Of a stretch of DNA of 42,170 nucleotides, positions 16,193 through 23,827 are shown piece after piece. Under the pieces are notes generated by a model. That model had not been told where the DNA came from, made no database searches, and saw nothing but the letters and a program-made list of their open reading frames with translations. Origin of the DNA: a bacterium (lineage in GTDB: Bacteria; Armatimonadota; Zipacnadia; Zipacnadales; Zipacnadaceae); the NCBI GenBank assembly GCA_030602615.1, contig JAUVZM010000017.1:1-42170 (forward strand), in the 5' to 3' direction. How positions within the stretch are numbered: the first letter of the stretch is position 1; every line of letters starts with the position of its first letter. The position numbers and the translations under genes were made by a program.

Positions 16193-17247
16193 CCGACCGC
16201 GAGAGAGTGCTATCTGCGCTGGACTTCCAGGAAGCCGACCGCGTTGCTATCCAGGACGAACCCTGGACGACGACGATACGACGATGGCACGAGGAGGGTC
16301 TGCCCGAGAACATCGAGCCTGCGGAGTACTTCGGCTTCGCCATGGTGTGGGTCAGCGCTGACCTGACCATGCGATTGCCCACCGAGGTCATTGAGGAAAC
16401 CGACGAGTATATCATCACCCGCAGCGCCGACGGGACCATCGACAAAAACTGGAAATATGCGACCTCCACTCCGGGCCGAATTGATTTCCTCATAAAGAGC
16501 CGAGCGGACTGGGAAGAACACAAACACCGCCTGGAGTGGAGCAGCAACCGGGTGGATTGGCAGGCAGTCCGCGAGGCCGAGCAGCGAGCTCGCCAGCAGG
16601 GAAAATGGTTCCACTTCAGTGCCGGCTTTGGCTATGACCGGATCCAGGGCGTGGTCGGCTCGGAGCGATTGCTGATGGCGATGGCCGAGGATCCCGATTG
16701 GGTCGAAGAGGTCTTTATGACCTACGCCCAAATCTTGGTGACTGCCGCCGAAGAAATGATAGGTGCCGGGATTGAGTTTGACGGGGCTTTTCTTTTTGAC
16801 GATATGGGTTATCGCAACGCAGCGCTCTTCTCCCCGGCAATGTTTCGGCGCTTCGAATTCCCCTGCCACAAGCTGGTCTACGACTTCTTTCATAGCCAGG
16901 GCCTGAAGGTAATTCTCCATAGTTGCGGGCGGATCAGTGAGCTGATTCCCGGACTGGTGGAGGCTGGTCTGGACTGCCTGCAGCCACTGGAAGTCAAGGC
17001 AGGGATGGACCTGGTCGAACTCAAGAAGCAATACGGCGACTGTCTGGCCTTCATGGGCGGGATTGATGCGCGGTGCATGGCCAACCCCGATCCGACCGCC
17101 ATTGAGCAGGAAATCGCGAGGAAGATGCCGCTGGCAAAAGCCGGCGGCGGGTATGTCTACCACTCGGACCACTCAGTGCCTGATAATGTGAGTTTCGAGC
17201 AATACCAGCGAACCATTGAGCTGGTGCATCAGTATGGGGCGTATTGA
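16189..17247 (+). CDS. Uroporphyrinogen decarboxylase (URO-D) family protein
   Basis: 352 residues. URO-D fold segments include RERVLSALDFQEADRVAIQD, GAFLFDDMGYRNAALFSP, VILHSCGRISELIPGLVEAG and CLAFMGGIDARCM. The HSCG motif and lack of the HemE N-terminal signature place it with MtaA/CmuA-like methyltransferase homologues and the many uncharacterised URO-D proteins of Armatimonadota and Planctomycetes rather than haem synthesis. Start ATG at 16189 overlaps the phosphatase stop by 4 nt, so the two are co-translated. Substrate unknown. Confidence 0.82.
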   Translation: MTDRERVLSALDFQEADRVAIQDEPWTTTIRRWHEEGLPENIEPAEYFGFAMVWVSADLTMRLPTEVIEETDEYIITRSADGTIDKNWKYATSTPGRIDFLIKSRADWEEHKHRLEWSSNRVDWQAVREAEQRARQQGKWFHFSAGFGYDRIQGVVGSERLLMAMAEDPDWVEEVFMTYAQILVTAAEEMIGAGIEFDGAFLFDDMGYRNAALFSPAMFRRFEFPCHKLVYDFFHSQGLKVILHSCGRISELIPGLVEAGLDCLQPLEVKAGMDLVELKKQYGDCLAFMGGIDARCMANPDPTAIEQEIARKMPLAKAGGGYVYHSDHSVPDNVSFEQYQRTIELVHQYGAY

Positions 17248-17346
17248 GTGGATGACGGCGACAGGAGATAGCGACCCGGTGGGGAAGTAGTAGAATAGAA
17301 AGAAGCGCGAGCAGTGATGGGTTGAGTCCACGAGGAGGATGAGGGC

Positions 17347-17886
17347 ATGAGCAGCAAGGCGCAAAGACCGAGCCGGCTACCGATCGGCAACTTCCGATAT
17401 CCACGGGTAGGGCTGTACTTGCTGTTGGGGCTGTTGACGTGGGGCTCCGGTTGTGGTTCTATGGGCACCTCCGAGCCCCCGCCGGGCCCGCCCGTAGACG
17501 TCAACTTGACGCTGGCGCTGGCGGTGACCGACGCTGACGGAAATCCCCTGGAGGCTCTGGTCACGGTCATTGTCTACACCTACGAAGGCCTGGTCATCAA
17601 TCAGACAGTGTACCAGTGGCACACCAGCACATCGCCCGAGGAGCAGACGGTCGGCTGTGTCGGGGGCGACCCGGATGAAGAATTCACCTGGGAGTTCAAT
17701 GGTTTCTGGGCAGACTTCCAGACGATCTCTGTACAGGAGTACGAGTTCTGGACGATAGAGGTCAGCGTCACTAAGACCGGATATGATCCCGAAGAGGATA
17801 ACTGGACTGTCTTCTACGAGTGGGTGAGGGACTCGGGGTGTTACGGCATGTGGTGGATACCGATCATGCAGGAAGTGACGCCGTAG
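17347..17886 (+). CDS. Putative lipoprotein with Ig-like domain
   Basis: 179 residues, GAGGAGGATG a few nt before the ATG. A hydrophobic segment (VGLYLLLGLLTWGSGC) ends in a cysteine at about residue 36, suggesting a lipoprotein signal, though the lipobox is imperfect. After a Pro-rich linker, residues 50-175 form a single beta-rich domain (VNLTLALAVTDADGNPLEA and later YEFWTIEVSVTKTGYDP), like carboxypeptidase-regulatory or Ig folds. Family not recognised. The upstream gap holds no clear promoter. Confidence 0.6.
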   Translation: MSSKAQRPSRLPIGNFRYPRVGLYLLLGLLTWGSGCGSMGTSEPPPGPPVDVNLTLALAVTDADGNPLEALVTVIVYTYEGLVINQTVYQWHTSTSPEEQTVGCVGGDPDEEFTWEFNGFWADFQTISVQEYEFWTIEVSVTKTGYDPEEDNWTVFYEWVRDSGCYGMWWIPIMQEVTP

Positions 17887-18000
17887 CAAGCAGCGATGGC
17901 AGTACAAGCGGTGCCGGAACTTTCCCATTGATACCGTCGTCGAATACCGTGGGCGAGCGACTTTTCCGATGGTCAAACCAATACCTGAGGGGTGAAGAGA

Positions 18001-20046
18001 ATGAGACTGCGAACTGTTGTGGTAGCCGTGACTCTGGCACTGGCGGTAAGCGCGGGCGCCGTCGAGCTGCCTGTCACCGACGTGATGCTGTTCTCCAACG
18101 GGGTCGGTTACTTCCAGCACAATGGGACGGTGGCCGGCAACGCGTCTATGACGCTGTCGTTCCAGACCGAGGATGTCAATGATATTCTCAAATCGCTGGT
18201 ACTGCAAGACCGGGGCGGCGGGACTATTGCGCCGGTCACTTATGCGCCGCAGGATCCGCTGCCGCATATTCTGCAGTCGTTTTCGGTGCCCATCGCTGAT
18301 GACCCGCCGCTGGGGCAACTCCTCAAGCGGCTGCGGGGCAGCGAGGTCATCATCCACGGCGAGACCGAGGGGGTGCGGGGGACCATCCTGGGTGTCGAGC
18401 AGCAGGAGCGCGAGGTGGGTGAAGACATACTGACCTACGCAGTGGTCAACGTGCTCACGGCCGAGGGGATCGTGGGCATAGCAGTGCCGCGGATCCGGTC
18501 GCTGAAGCTGGTTGATGAGAAGCTGAATGAAGAGCTGACCGCCGCACTGGCCGCCATCGCCAGCAGTCGGGACCAGGCCAAGCGAGATATCCATCTGAGC
18601 TTCAACGGAACTGGTCAGCGCCAGGTAAGCGTGGGGTATCTGCTGGCGGTGCCGGTGTGGAAGACCAGCTACCGTCTGGTGGTCAAAGAGGACGGCAAGC
18701 TGTTCCTGCAGGGCTGGGCGATTGTGGAGAACACCACCGACCGGGATTGGGAGAACGTAACCATGGCGCTGGTTTCGGGCCAGCCGGTCAGCTTCCGGCA
18801 GAATCTGTATCAGCCGCTCTATGCCTACCGCCCGGAGGTGCCGGTGTCGGTGCCCGGCGCCGTCCTGCCGCCTACTTACGGACTAGCGATGGGAGGAAGA
18901 GGGTACGGTGGAGGATATGGAGGTTACGGCGGTGGGCTTGGTATGGGGCCGTCACCACCGGGAATGGCGGGACCGCAAGGGCCGGCCGGGCCACTTGCCC
19001 AGAAGTCTGAGGAGCGCGAGAGCACCGAGGACTTGCGCGGCCGGATTGAGCTGGCTGCGCAAGGGGTGATTGCCGCTGCTGCGGGGGCAGAGGTCGGCGA
19101 ACTGTTCCAGTACGCTATTGCAGAACCGGTGACCATCGGTCGGCAGCAGTCGGCGATGATCCCCATCATCAACCAGGAACTGGAAGGTGAGAAGGTCTCG
19201 CTGTTCAGTGAATCGGTGCACGAGAAGCACCCCATGAACGGGCTCCGGCTGGTCAACACGACTGGCCTGCACCTGGCCGGAGGGGCAATCACCGTCTTCG
19301 ACGGAGGGGCCTACGCCGGCGATGCACTCCTGGAGAGTTTGCCACCCGGGGAGGAGCGCTTCATCGCCTACGCCGTGGACCTGGGCGTGGAAGTGGATGT
19401 GGAGCGTGACAGCGAGGACCAGCACGTCCGACTGACAATCGACAACGGGGTGCTGATCGCTACCAAGCGGCTGAGTAAGACCATAACCTATGCCCTGAAG
19501 AGCCGCACCGATGAGTTGCGCCAGATTATCGTGCATACCGCCAAATTGACTGACTGGGAGCTGGTGGCGCCGGAAGAGCCTGCCGAGGAGACTGCTGACC
19601 GGTATCGGTTCGCGGTGGCGCTGGAGCCGCGGGCCGCCGAGGAACTGGTAGTAAGAACGGCCCAGCCAGTCACACAGTACGTGGTTCTGCTGGATGCGGA
19701 TGCGGACAAGATCAACTTCTACCTCGAGTCCGCCGTGATCAGCGACGAAGTGAAAGCCGGGCTGCAGGAGATCGTGCGCCGGCGCGTGGAGATAGCAGGG
19801 GTGACTCAGCAAATCGCGGTGCGCCAGGCGCGCCTCAAAGAGATCGGCGAGGAGCAGGATCGCATCCGCAGGAATATGCAGCAGCTTAACCGCGATTCCG
19901 AGCTGTACACGAAATACGTCGCCAAGCTCACCGCACAGGAAGACGAGTTCGACCGGGTGCGCGCAGAGCGCGACACGCTCCAGGAGAAACACAGCCAGCT
20001 TACCACGGACCTCAACGAGTACATCCGAACTCTGAACGTCGCATAG
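18001..20046 (+). CDS. DUF4139 domain secreted protein
   Basis: 681 residues. ATG at 18001 preferred (AGGGGTG upstream; a GTG at 17992 is possible). It has a signal peptide (TVVVAVTLALAVSAGAVE), then a beta-rich N-terminal part with VTDVMLFSNGVGYFQHNG and the typical VPVWKTSYRLVV / GWAIVENTTDRDWENVTMAL of DUF4139 proteins. A low-complexity Gly/Tyr/Pro linker (about 300-330) holds GYGGGYGGYGGGLG and a collagen-like GPQGPAGP. The DUF4139 half resumes (about 345-590), and residues 600-680 form a coiled coil (RLKEIGEEQDRIRRNMQQL). Function of the family is unknown; an extracytoplasmic structural role is likely. Confidence 0.82.
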   Translation: MRLRTVVVAVTLALAVSAGAVELPVTDVMLFSNGVGYFQHNGTVAGNASMTLSFQTEDVNDILKSLVLQDRGGGTIAPVTYAPQDPLPHILQSFSVPIADDPPLGQLLKRLRGSEVIIHGETEGVRGTILGVEQQEREVGEDILTYAVVNVLTAEGIVGIAVPRIRSLKLVDEKLNEELTAALAAIASSRDQAKRDIHLSFNGTGQRQVSVGYLLAVPVWKTSYRLVVKEDGKLFLQGWAIVENTTDRDWENVTMALVSGQPVSFRQNLYQPLYAYRPEVPVSVPGAVLPPTYGLAMGGRGYGGGYGGYGGGLGMGPSPPGMAGPQGPAGPLAQKSEERESTEDLRGRIELAAQGVIAAAAGAEVGELFQYAIAEPVTIGRQQSAMIPIINQELEGEKVSLFSESVHEKHPMNGLRLVNTTGLHLAGGAITVFDGGAYAGDALLESLPPGEERFIAYAVDLGVEVDVERDSEDQHVRLTIDNGVLIATKRLSKTITYALKSRTDELRQIIVHTAKLTDWELVAPEEPAEETADRYRFAVALEPRAAEELVVRTAQPVTQYVVLLDADADKINFYLESAVISDEVKAGLQEIVRRRVEIAGVTQQIAVRQARLKEIGEEQDRIRRNMQQLNRDSELYTKYVAKLTAQEDEFDRVRAERDTLQEKHSQLTTDLNEYIRTLNVA

Positions 20047-20085
20047 CGCTCGGAGATGTCGCCATCGTGAAATACCGTGGCTGCG

Positions 20086-20691
20086 CTAGTAGGCGCCGCG
20101 GGCGGAGATGACAGCGGGGACGGTCAGCAGTAGCAGCTTCAGATCCATCAGCAGGCTGCGGGTGCGGACATATTCAATATCCATCTGCATCCACTCGTCA
20201 AAAGGAATATCAGAGCGGCCGCTGACCTGCCAGGTACAGGTCAGACCCGGTTTGACGGCCAGGCGCTCGCGCTGCCAGGGGTGGTAGCGGGTTACTTCGT
20301 CGGGAATGGGCGGACGGGGCCCGACCAGGCTCATCTCCCCCCGCAACACGTTCCACAACTGAGGAAGCTCGTCAAGGCTATACTTGCGGATAAGGTGGCC
20401 GATGCGAGTAATACGCGGGTCGGCGCGAATCTTGAAGACGGGGCCGGGCACTCCGTTCTGGGAAACAAGCTGGGCCTGCAGCACCGAGGCCTCCTGACAC
20501 ATAGACCGGAACTTGAACATCACAAAGGGGCGGCCATCCCGGCCCAGACGACCGTGACGAAATAGTATCGGCCCTCGGCTTTCCAACTTGATGGCAATGG
20601 CCGTAATCAGCATCAGCGGCATAGCCAGTACCAATCCAGCAAGGGCCCCGAATAGGTCGATAATACGTTTAGCAATGAGATATAATGACAT
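20086..20691 (-). CDS. Sugar transferase (undecaprenyl-phosphate glycosyl-1-phosphate transferase)
   Basis: 201 residues, the compact catalytic core of the bacterial sugar transferase family (PF02397). One N-terminal helix (LFGALAGLVLAMPLMLITAIA) precedes RHGRLGRDGRPFVMFKFRSM, ITRIGHLIRKYSLDELPQLWNVLRGEMSLVGPRP and the CTWQVSGRSD segment. It would load the first sugar phosphate onto undecaprenyl phosphate for exopolysaccharide or O-antigen. It lacks the extra N-terminal helices of full-length WbaP types. The start is weak (ATG 20691, poor ribosome site). It has its own promoter at 20760-20788. No other polysaccharide genes are adjacent. Confidence 0.92.
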   Translation of the reverse strand: MSLYLIAKRIIDLFGALAGLVLAMPLMLITAIAIKLESRGPILFRHGRLGRDGRPFVMFKFRSMCQEASVLQAQLVSQNGVPGPVFKIRADPRITRIGHLIRKYSLDELPQLWNVLRGEMSLVGPRPPIPDEVTRYHPWQRERLAVKPGLTCTWQVSGRSDIPFDEWMQMDIEYVRTRSLLMDLKLLLLTVPAVISARGAY

Positions 20692-20759
20692 CAATCAGAA
20701 TCACCTATGTGAGGCTTGACCAGTCTATTCACTCTCGGCTTAGTCACTGCTTTGTAATA

Positions 20760-20788
20760 ATTATAACACGTTTTGTTCACAAAGTCAA
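20760..20788 (-). promoter_or_regulatory. Sigma70-type promoter of the sugar transferase
   Basis: Minus strand TTGACT (20788-20783), 17-bp spacer, TATAAT (20765-20760): near-perfect. It lies right after the cyclase stop codon and gives a leader of about 60 nt. Confidence 0.88.
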
Positions 20789-20800
20789 GAGGGAAGTAAG

Positions 20801-22777
20801 CTACCCTAAAGGTACTGGTACGCTGTAGACGTTCACCTCCTCCGCAAAGCCTCGCACTTGCACGCTACCTTCATCATTCGTGGTTACGGTATCTTTGACC
20901 AACTGCCAGGTATCTTCGCTGACCAGGATTTTGGCATCAAGCTCACGGGTAAGCTCTTCGAGCCGGGCAGCCAGATTCACCTGGGCACCAATGGCGGTGT
21001 ACTGCATCCGGTCGCGTGCAGTGATGTATCCGACCACGGCCGGGCCGGTGGAGATACCGATGCCGGCGGCCAGCTCGCCCCAGCCACAGAACTCCCACTC
21101 GGCGCGATTAAACTCAATGCGGCGCTGCATCTCAATAGCCGCCTGGACGGCACGGCGGGCATGATCAGGCTGCTCCAGCGGCGCATTGAAGAAGGCCATC
21201 AGCCCATCGCCCATCAGCTTGTCCAGCGTGCCGTCGAACTCCCAGATGACCTCGTGCATCAAGGTGAAGTAGCGATTGAGCAGATTCACGGTAGCCTCCG
21301 GCGAAAGCTGCTCACTGGCGGCGGTGAAGCCGCGCAGATCACAGAACAGGCAACTAACTATGCGCCTTTGGCCCTGCAATATCTGGGCCGCTTCGTCTTC
21401 CACAAGCTGCGAGACGATCTGGGTAGGCACGAAGTGGCTGAGGGTCGCGCGCGCCTGGGAGCGCTGTCTTTCCTCAAGCAGGAGCCGATGACTAACCAAA
21501 ACCAGTATCACAACCAAACCGGTCAGCATCGGTGTGAACATCGGCACAATGAGGCCACGGTCAGCGAAAACCCAGATGCTGAACCAGTCATACGCTGCCA
21601 CAACGCCCAGCGCCAGCAGCAAGGCCTGCCTGGTGGGCAGCAGCGCGAAAATCAAAGCGATGGCCAGGCCAATGAATGGGAGTATCAGTAGCATCTTTTC
21701 GGGCGGTGCCTGGACGAGGAACCGCTGGGTTAGCATGTTGTCGAGAATGGTGGCCTGGACCTCGCCGCCGGCCAGCACACCGCCGAAGGGGCTGGCCCGT
21801 ACATCGTGGAGGCCCTCGGCAGTAATGGCAACTATTACGATCTTGTCCTTCAGCTCCAATTGAGCTGCATCTTTGCTTTCGTCAAGTATTTGCCAGGCCG
21901 GCAGGTGAGGGTAAGTTTTGTGCTTGCCGGCAAAGTTTATCACCATCCGCCCCCAGCGATCGAGGGGTACGGTGTGCTGGTCATCGAGGCGCAAGTTGTG
22001 GCCAAAGTTAACGCTGATCTGACCAGGGCGAGCGTCCAGCAGGCCCGCTGCTACTGCCAGGGGCAGAGATGGATATAGCTGGTGCCGAAAGTAGCCCAGC
22101 GGTGGGGTGTAGCGAAAGATGCCATCGGCGCCCTGCACCAGGCAGGTATAGCCCAGTCCATCGGCGGCCCGGGCCAGCCCGCCAAGAGGATAGGTCAAGT
22201 CAGGAAGCTGGTAGATGCCAGCCCAACGAAGCAGTCCCTCTCCCCTATTGACAGTAGCCTCGTTCCAGGCCCAATGCCGGAGCATCTCGGCCTGGCTTGC
22301 TAGTGCCATTTCCCGAACACTCAGGTCGGGACCAATATCACCTTCTTGCTCAGGACCGGCAGCAAAACCCGCCAGATAGACATTGTCGGCGCTGGCGAGA
22401 GCTTGCGCGAAGGCCTCATCGCCGGCCGGGTCTGCCTCAGGCTCGATGAAGAATACATCATATACGATAGCGCGGGCCCCGGCGGCCGTCAGTTGCCGGG
22501 TCAGCCGGGCAAACAGTTGGCGCGGCCACGGCCACTTGCCGACCTTGTCGAGACTGGCCTCATCAACGGTGACCAGAACGAGATCCGGATGGGGCGAGAG
22601 AGGGCCACGCAGGTGGAAGCGCCAATCCACGGCACGCAGCTCCATCCTATCCAGGATGGTGACCTGCGGCCAGAAGGCAGCCACCAACATCACCAGCGTG
22701 CAGGCCGCAGCAATGAGCACAAATCTACCCACCATCTTGTACGCAGAACGAGAGCCTGGTGAACCCTTGCCCGCCAT
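20801..22777 (-). CDS. CHASE2 sensor adenylate/guanylate cyclase
   Basis: 658 residues; ATG at 22777 with GAGGAG 7 nt upstream. One N-terminal helix (VLIAAACTLVMLVAAFW) precedes an extracytoplasmic CHASE2 domain (about 40-350, with LVLVTVDEASLDKVGKWPWPR). Three closely spaced helices follow (about 360-440), then a class III cyclase domain (about 470-655). The two metal-binding Asp are in CLFCDLRGFT and KLMGDGLMAFF. The Lys of LDKLMGD and the Thr of QYTAIGAQVNLAARLE suggest ATP rather than GTP. The ligand for CHASE2 is unknown. It is divergent from a FecR-domain gene, a pairing seen in other bacteria. Confidence 0.93.
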   Translation of the reverse strand: MAGKGSPGSRSAYKMVGRFVLIAAACTLVMLVAAFWPQVTILDRMELRAVDWRFHLRGPLSPHPDLVLVTVDEASLDKVGKWPWPRQLFARLTRQLTAAGARAIVYDVFFIEPEADPAGDEAFAQALASADNVYLAGFAAGPEQEGDIGPDLSVREMALASQAEMLRHWAWNEATVNRGEGLLRWAGIYQLPDLTYPLGGLARAADGLGYTCLVQGADGIFRYTPPLGYFRHQLYPSLPLAVAAGLLDARPGQISVNFGHNLRLDDQHTVPLDRWGRMVINFAGKHKTYPHLPAWQILDESKDAAQLELKDKIVIVAITAEGLHDVRASPFGGVLAGGEVQATILDNMLTQRFLVQAPPEKMLLILPFIGLAIALIFALLPTRQALLLALGVVAAYDWFSIWVFADRGLIVPMFTPMLTGLVVILVLVSHRLLLEERQRSQARATLSHFVPTQIVSQLVEDEAAQILQGQRRIVSCLFCDLRGFTAASEQLSPEATVNLLNRYFTLMHEVIWEFDGTLDKLMGDGLMAFFNAPLEQPDHARRAVQAAIEMQRRIEFNRAEWEFCGWGELAAGIGISTGPAVVGYITARDRMQYTAIGAQVNLAARLEELTRELDAKILVSEDTWQLVKDTVTTNDEGSVQVRGFAEEVNVYSVPVPLG

Positions 22778-22802
22778 CGCGGACTCCTCTATCGTTTAAT
22801 AA

Positions 22803-22816
22803 CCCCCCGGCGGGGG
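22803..22816. repeat. Short GC inverted repeat between divergent genes
   Basis: CCCCC (22803-22807) and GGGGG (22812-22816) around CGGC, in the 108-bp gap between the cyclase and FecR-protein starts. It could be a regulator site or a small hairpin; no T-run follows. A weak plus-strand promoter (TTGAAT, 17 bp, TAGACC) may lie just after it. Confidence 0.35.
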
Positions 22817-22885
22817 TAAATTTTGGTTGAATATCAAGCGCGCCTGGAATAGACCCAAGGCGGTGACAGTTGGAGGCTGGAGTCA

Positions 22886-23827
22886 ATGCGCAAGGCTAGT
22901 TTCGCCATTATCATTGCATTTGCCTTCCTGGTTGGTCTACTCTTGCTGATGACTCAATCAATTGTGGTCTTGCAGCGGGTGGCCCGGGTCAGTGAGGTAT
23001 CAGGGACGGTCAGTGTCATCCCCAAGGGCGAAGAAGATGCCCACCCCCTGGGCGAGCGGCGACTGGTGCAGGCAGGCGAGCAGCTAAGCACCGGCCCAGT
23101 GGGAGAGTGCACACTGAACTGGATTGACGGTACCCGTATCCGGATGGAGCCGCTTAGCGAACTGACTGTGCAAAAATGTCAGGTCCACCGGGGTGCTGAG
23201 GAGTCGGCCTTCCGGCTGGACATAGGCAAGATCTGGATCCGCGTGCTGCGGGTGCTCTCCCAGCAGGATAAGTTCCTGATAAACACCCCCACCGCGACAG
23301 CAGGAGTGCGCGGAACAATGTTCGCCGTGGCGGTTGCTGCTGACGGCTCGACCGAAATATCAGTCTACGAGGGCCAGGTTACCGTAGCCGGCGACAGCGG
23401 CGAGGTGAAGGTGGCCGCCAACGAGACAGCACAGCTGCGCGGCAGCCAAGCCGGCCCGCAAGTGACCCCACTCTCGGCACAGCAGCAGCAGAGCTGGCAA
23501 CAGCAGATGCAGTACCTGGGCCCCTACCTGGAGATCACTAGCCCAGCAGCAGAAGCAGAATTCAAGTTCACAGGAAAAACGGTCATTGTTGAGGGACGCT
23601 GCGAGCGCGGGGCTAACCTGACCGTCAACGACCAACCAGTAACCCAAAAGCCGAACGGTCGTTTCACGGTTGAACTGGCAGTGCCCGCTTACGCAAAGCA
23701 CTTCACGGTTGCGGCAGTTGCCACTGACCGCAAGGGACACACCACCACAGTACGGCGCCATCTTGTTCAATTAGTCCACGAAGAGCTGCTTGCGCCAGTA
23801 TCACCAGAACCTGGCACTACCGAGTGA
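22886..23827 (+). CDS. FecR-domain protein with Ig-like C-terminal domain
   Basis: 313 residues, GGAGG just upstream. An N-terminal membrane helix (ASFAIIIAFAFLVGLLLLM) is followed by a FecR domain (about 35-190), with VSEVSGTVSVIPKG, VQAGEQLSTGPVGECTLNW, FLINTPTATAGVRGTMFAV and ISVYEGQVTVAG. A second beta domain (about 215-300, LEITSPAAEAEFKFTGKTV) resembles bacterial Ig/glucodextranase-B-like modules. It is not a canonical FecR, as no FecI sigma or TonB receptor is adjacent. Divergent from the CHASE2 cyclase, so a joint envelope-sensing role is plausible. Its 3' end overlaps the convergent downstream gene by 11 bp. Confidence 0.88.
   Translation: MRKASFAIIIAFAFLVGLLLLMTQSIVVLQRVARVSEVSGTVSVIPKGEEDAHPLGERRLVQAGEQLSTGPVGECTLNWIDGTRIRMEPLSELTVQKCQVHRGAEESAFRLDIGKIWIRVLRVLSQQDKFLINTPTATAGVRGTMFAVAVAADGSTEISVYEGQVTVAGDSGEVKVAANETAQLRGSQAGPQVTPLSAQQQQSWQQQMQYLGPYLEITSPAAEAEFKFTGKTVIVEGRCERGANLTVNDQPVTQKPNGRFTVELAVPAYAKHFTVAAVATDRKGHTTTVRRHLVQLVHEELLAPVSPEPGTTE

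Noticed and set aside
16210-17172. 320-codon minus-strand open frame
   Set aside because: Antisense to the URO-D family gene; no ribosome site and composition typical of a GC-rich shadow.
17377-18594. 405-codon minus-strand open frame
   Set aside because: Antisense across the lipoprotein and DUF4139 genes; no start signal and no recognisable family.
18952-19992. 346-codon minus-strand open frame
   Set aside because: Antisense to the DUF4139 gene, whose signal peptide and coiled coil establish the sense strand.
20858-21691. 277-codon plus-strand open frame
   Set aside because: Antisense to the cyclase domain, which has intact catalytic motifs.
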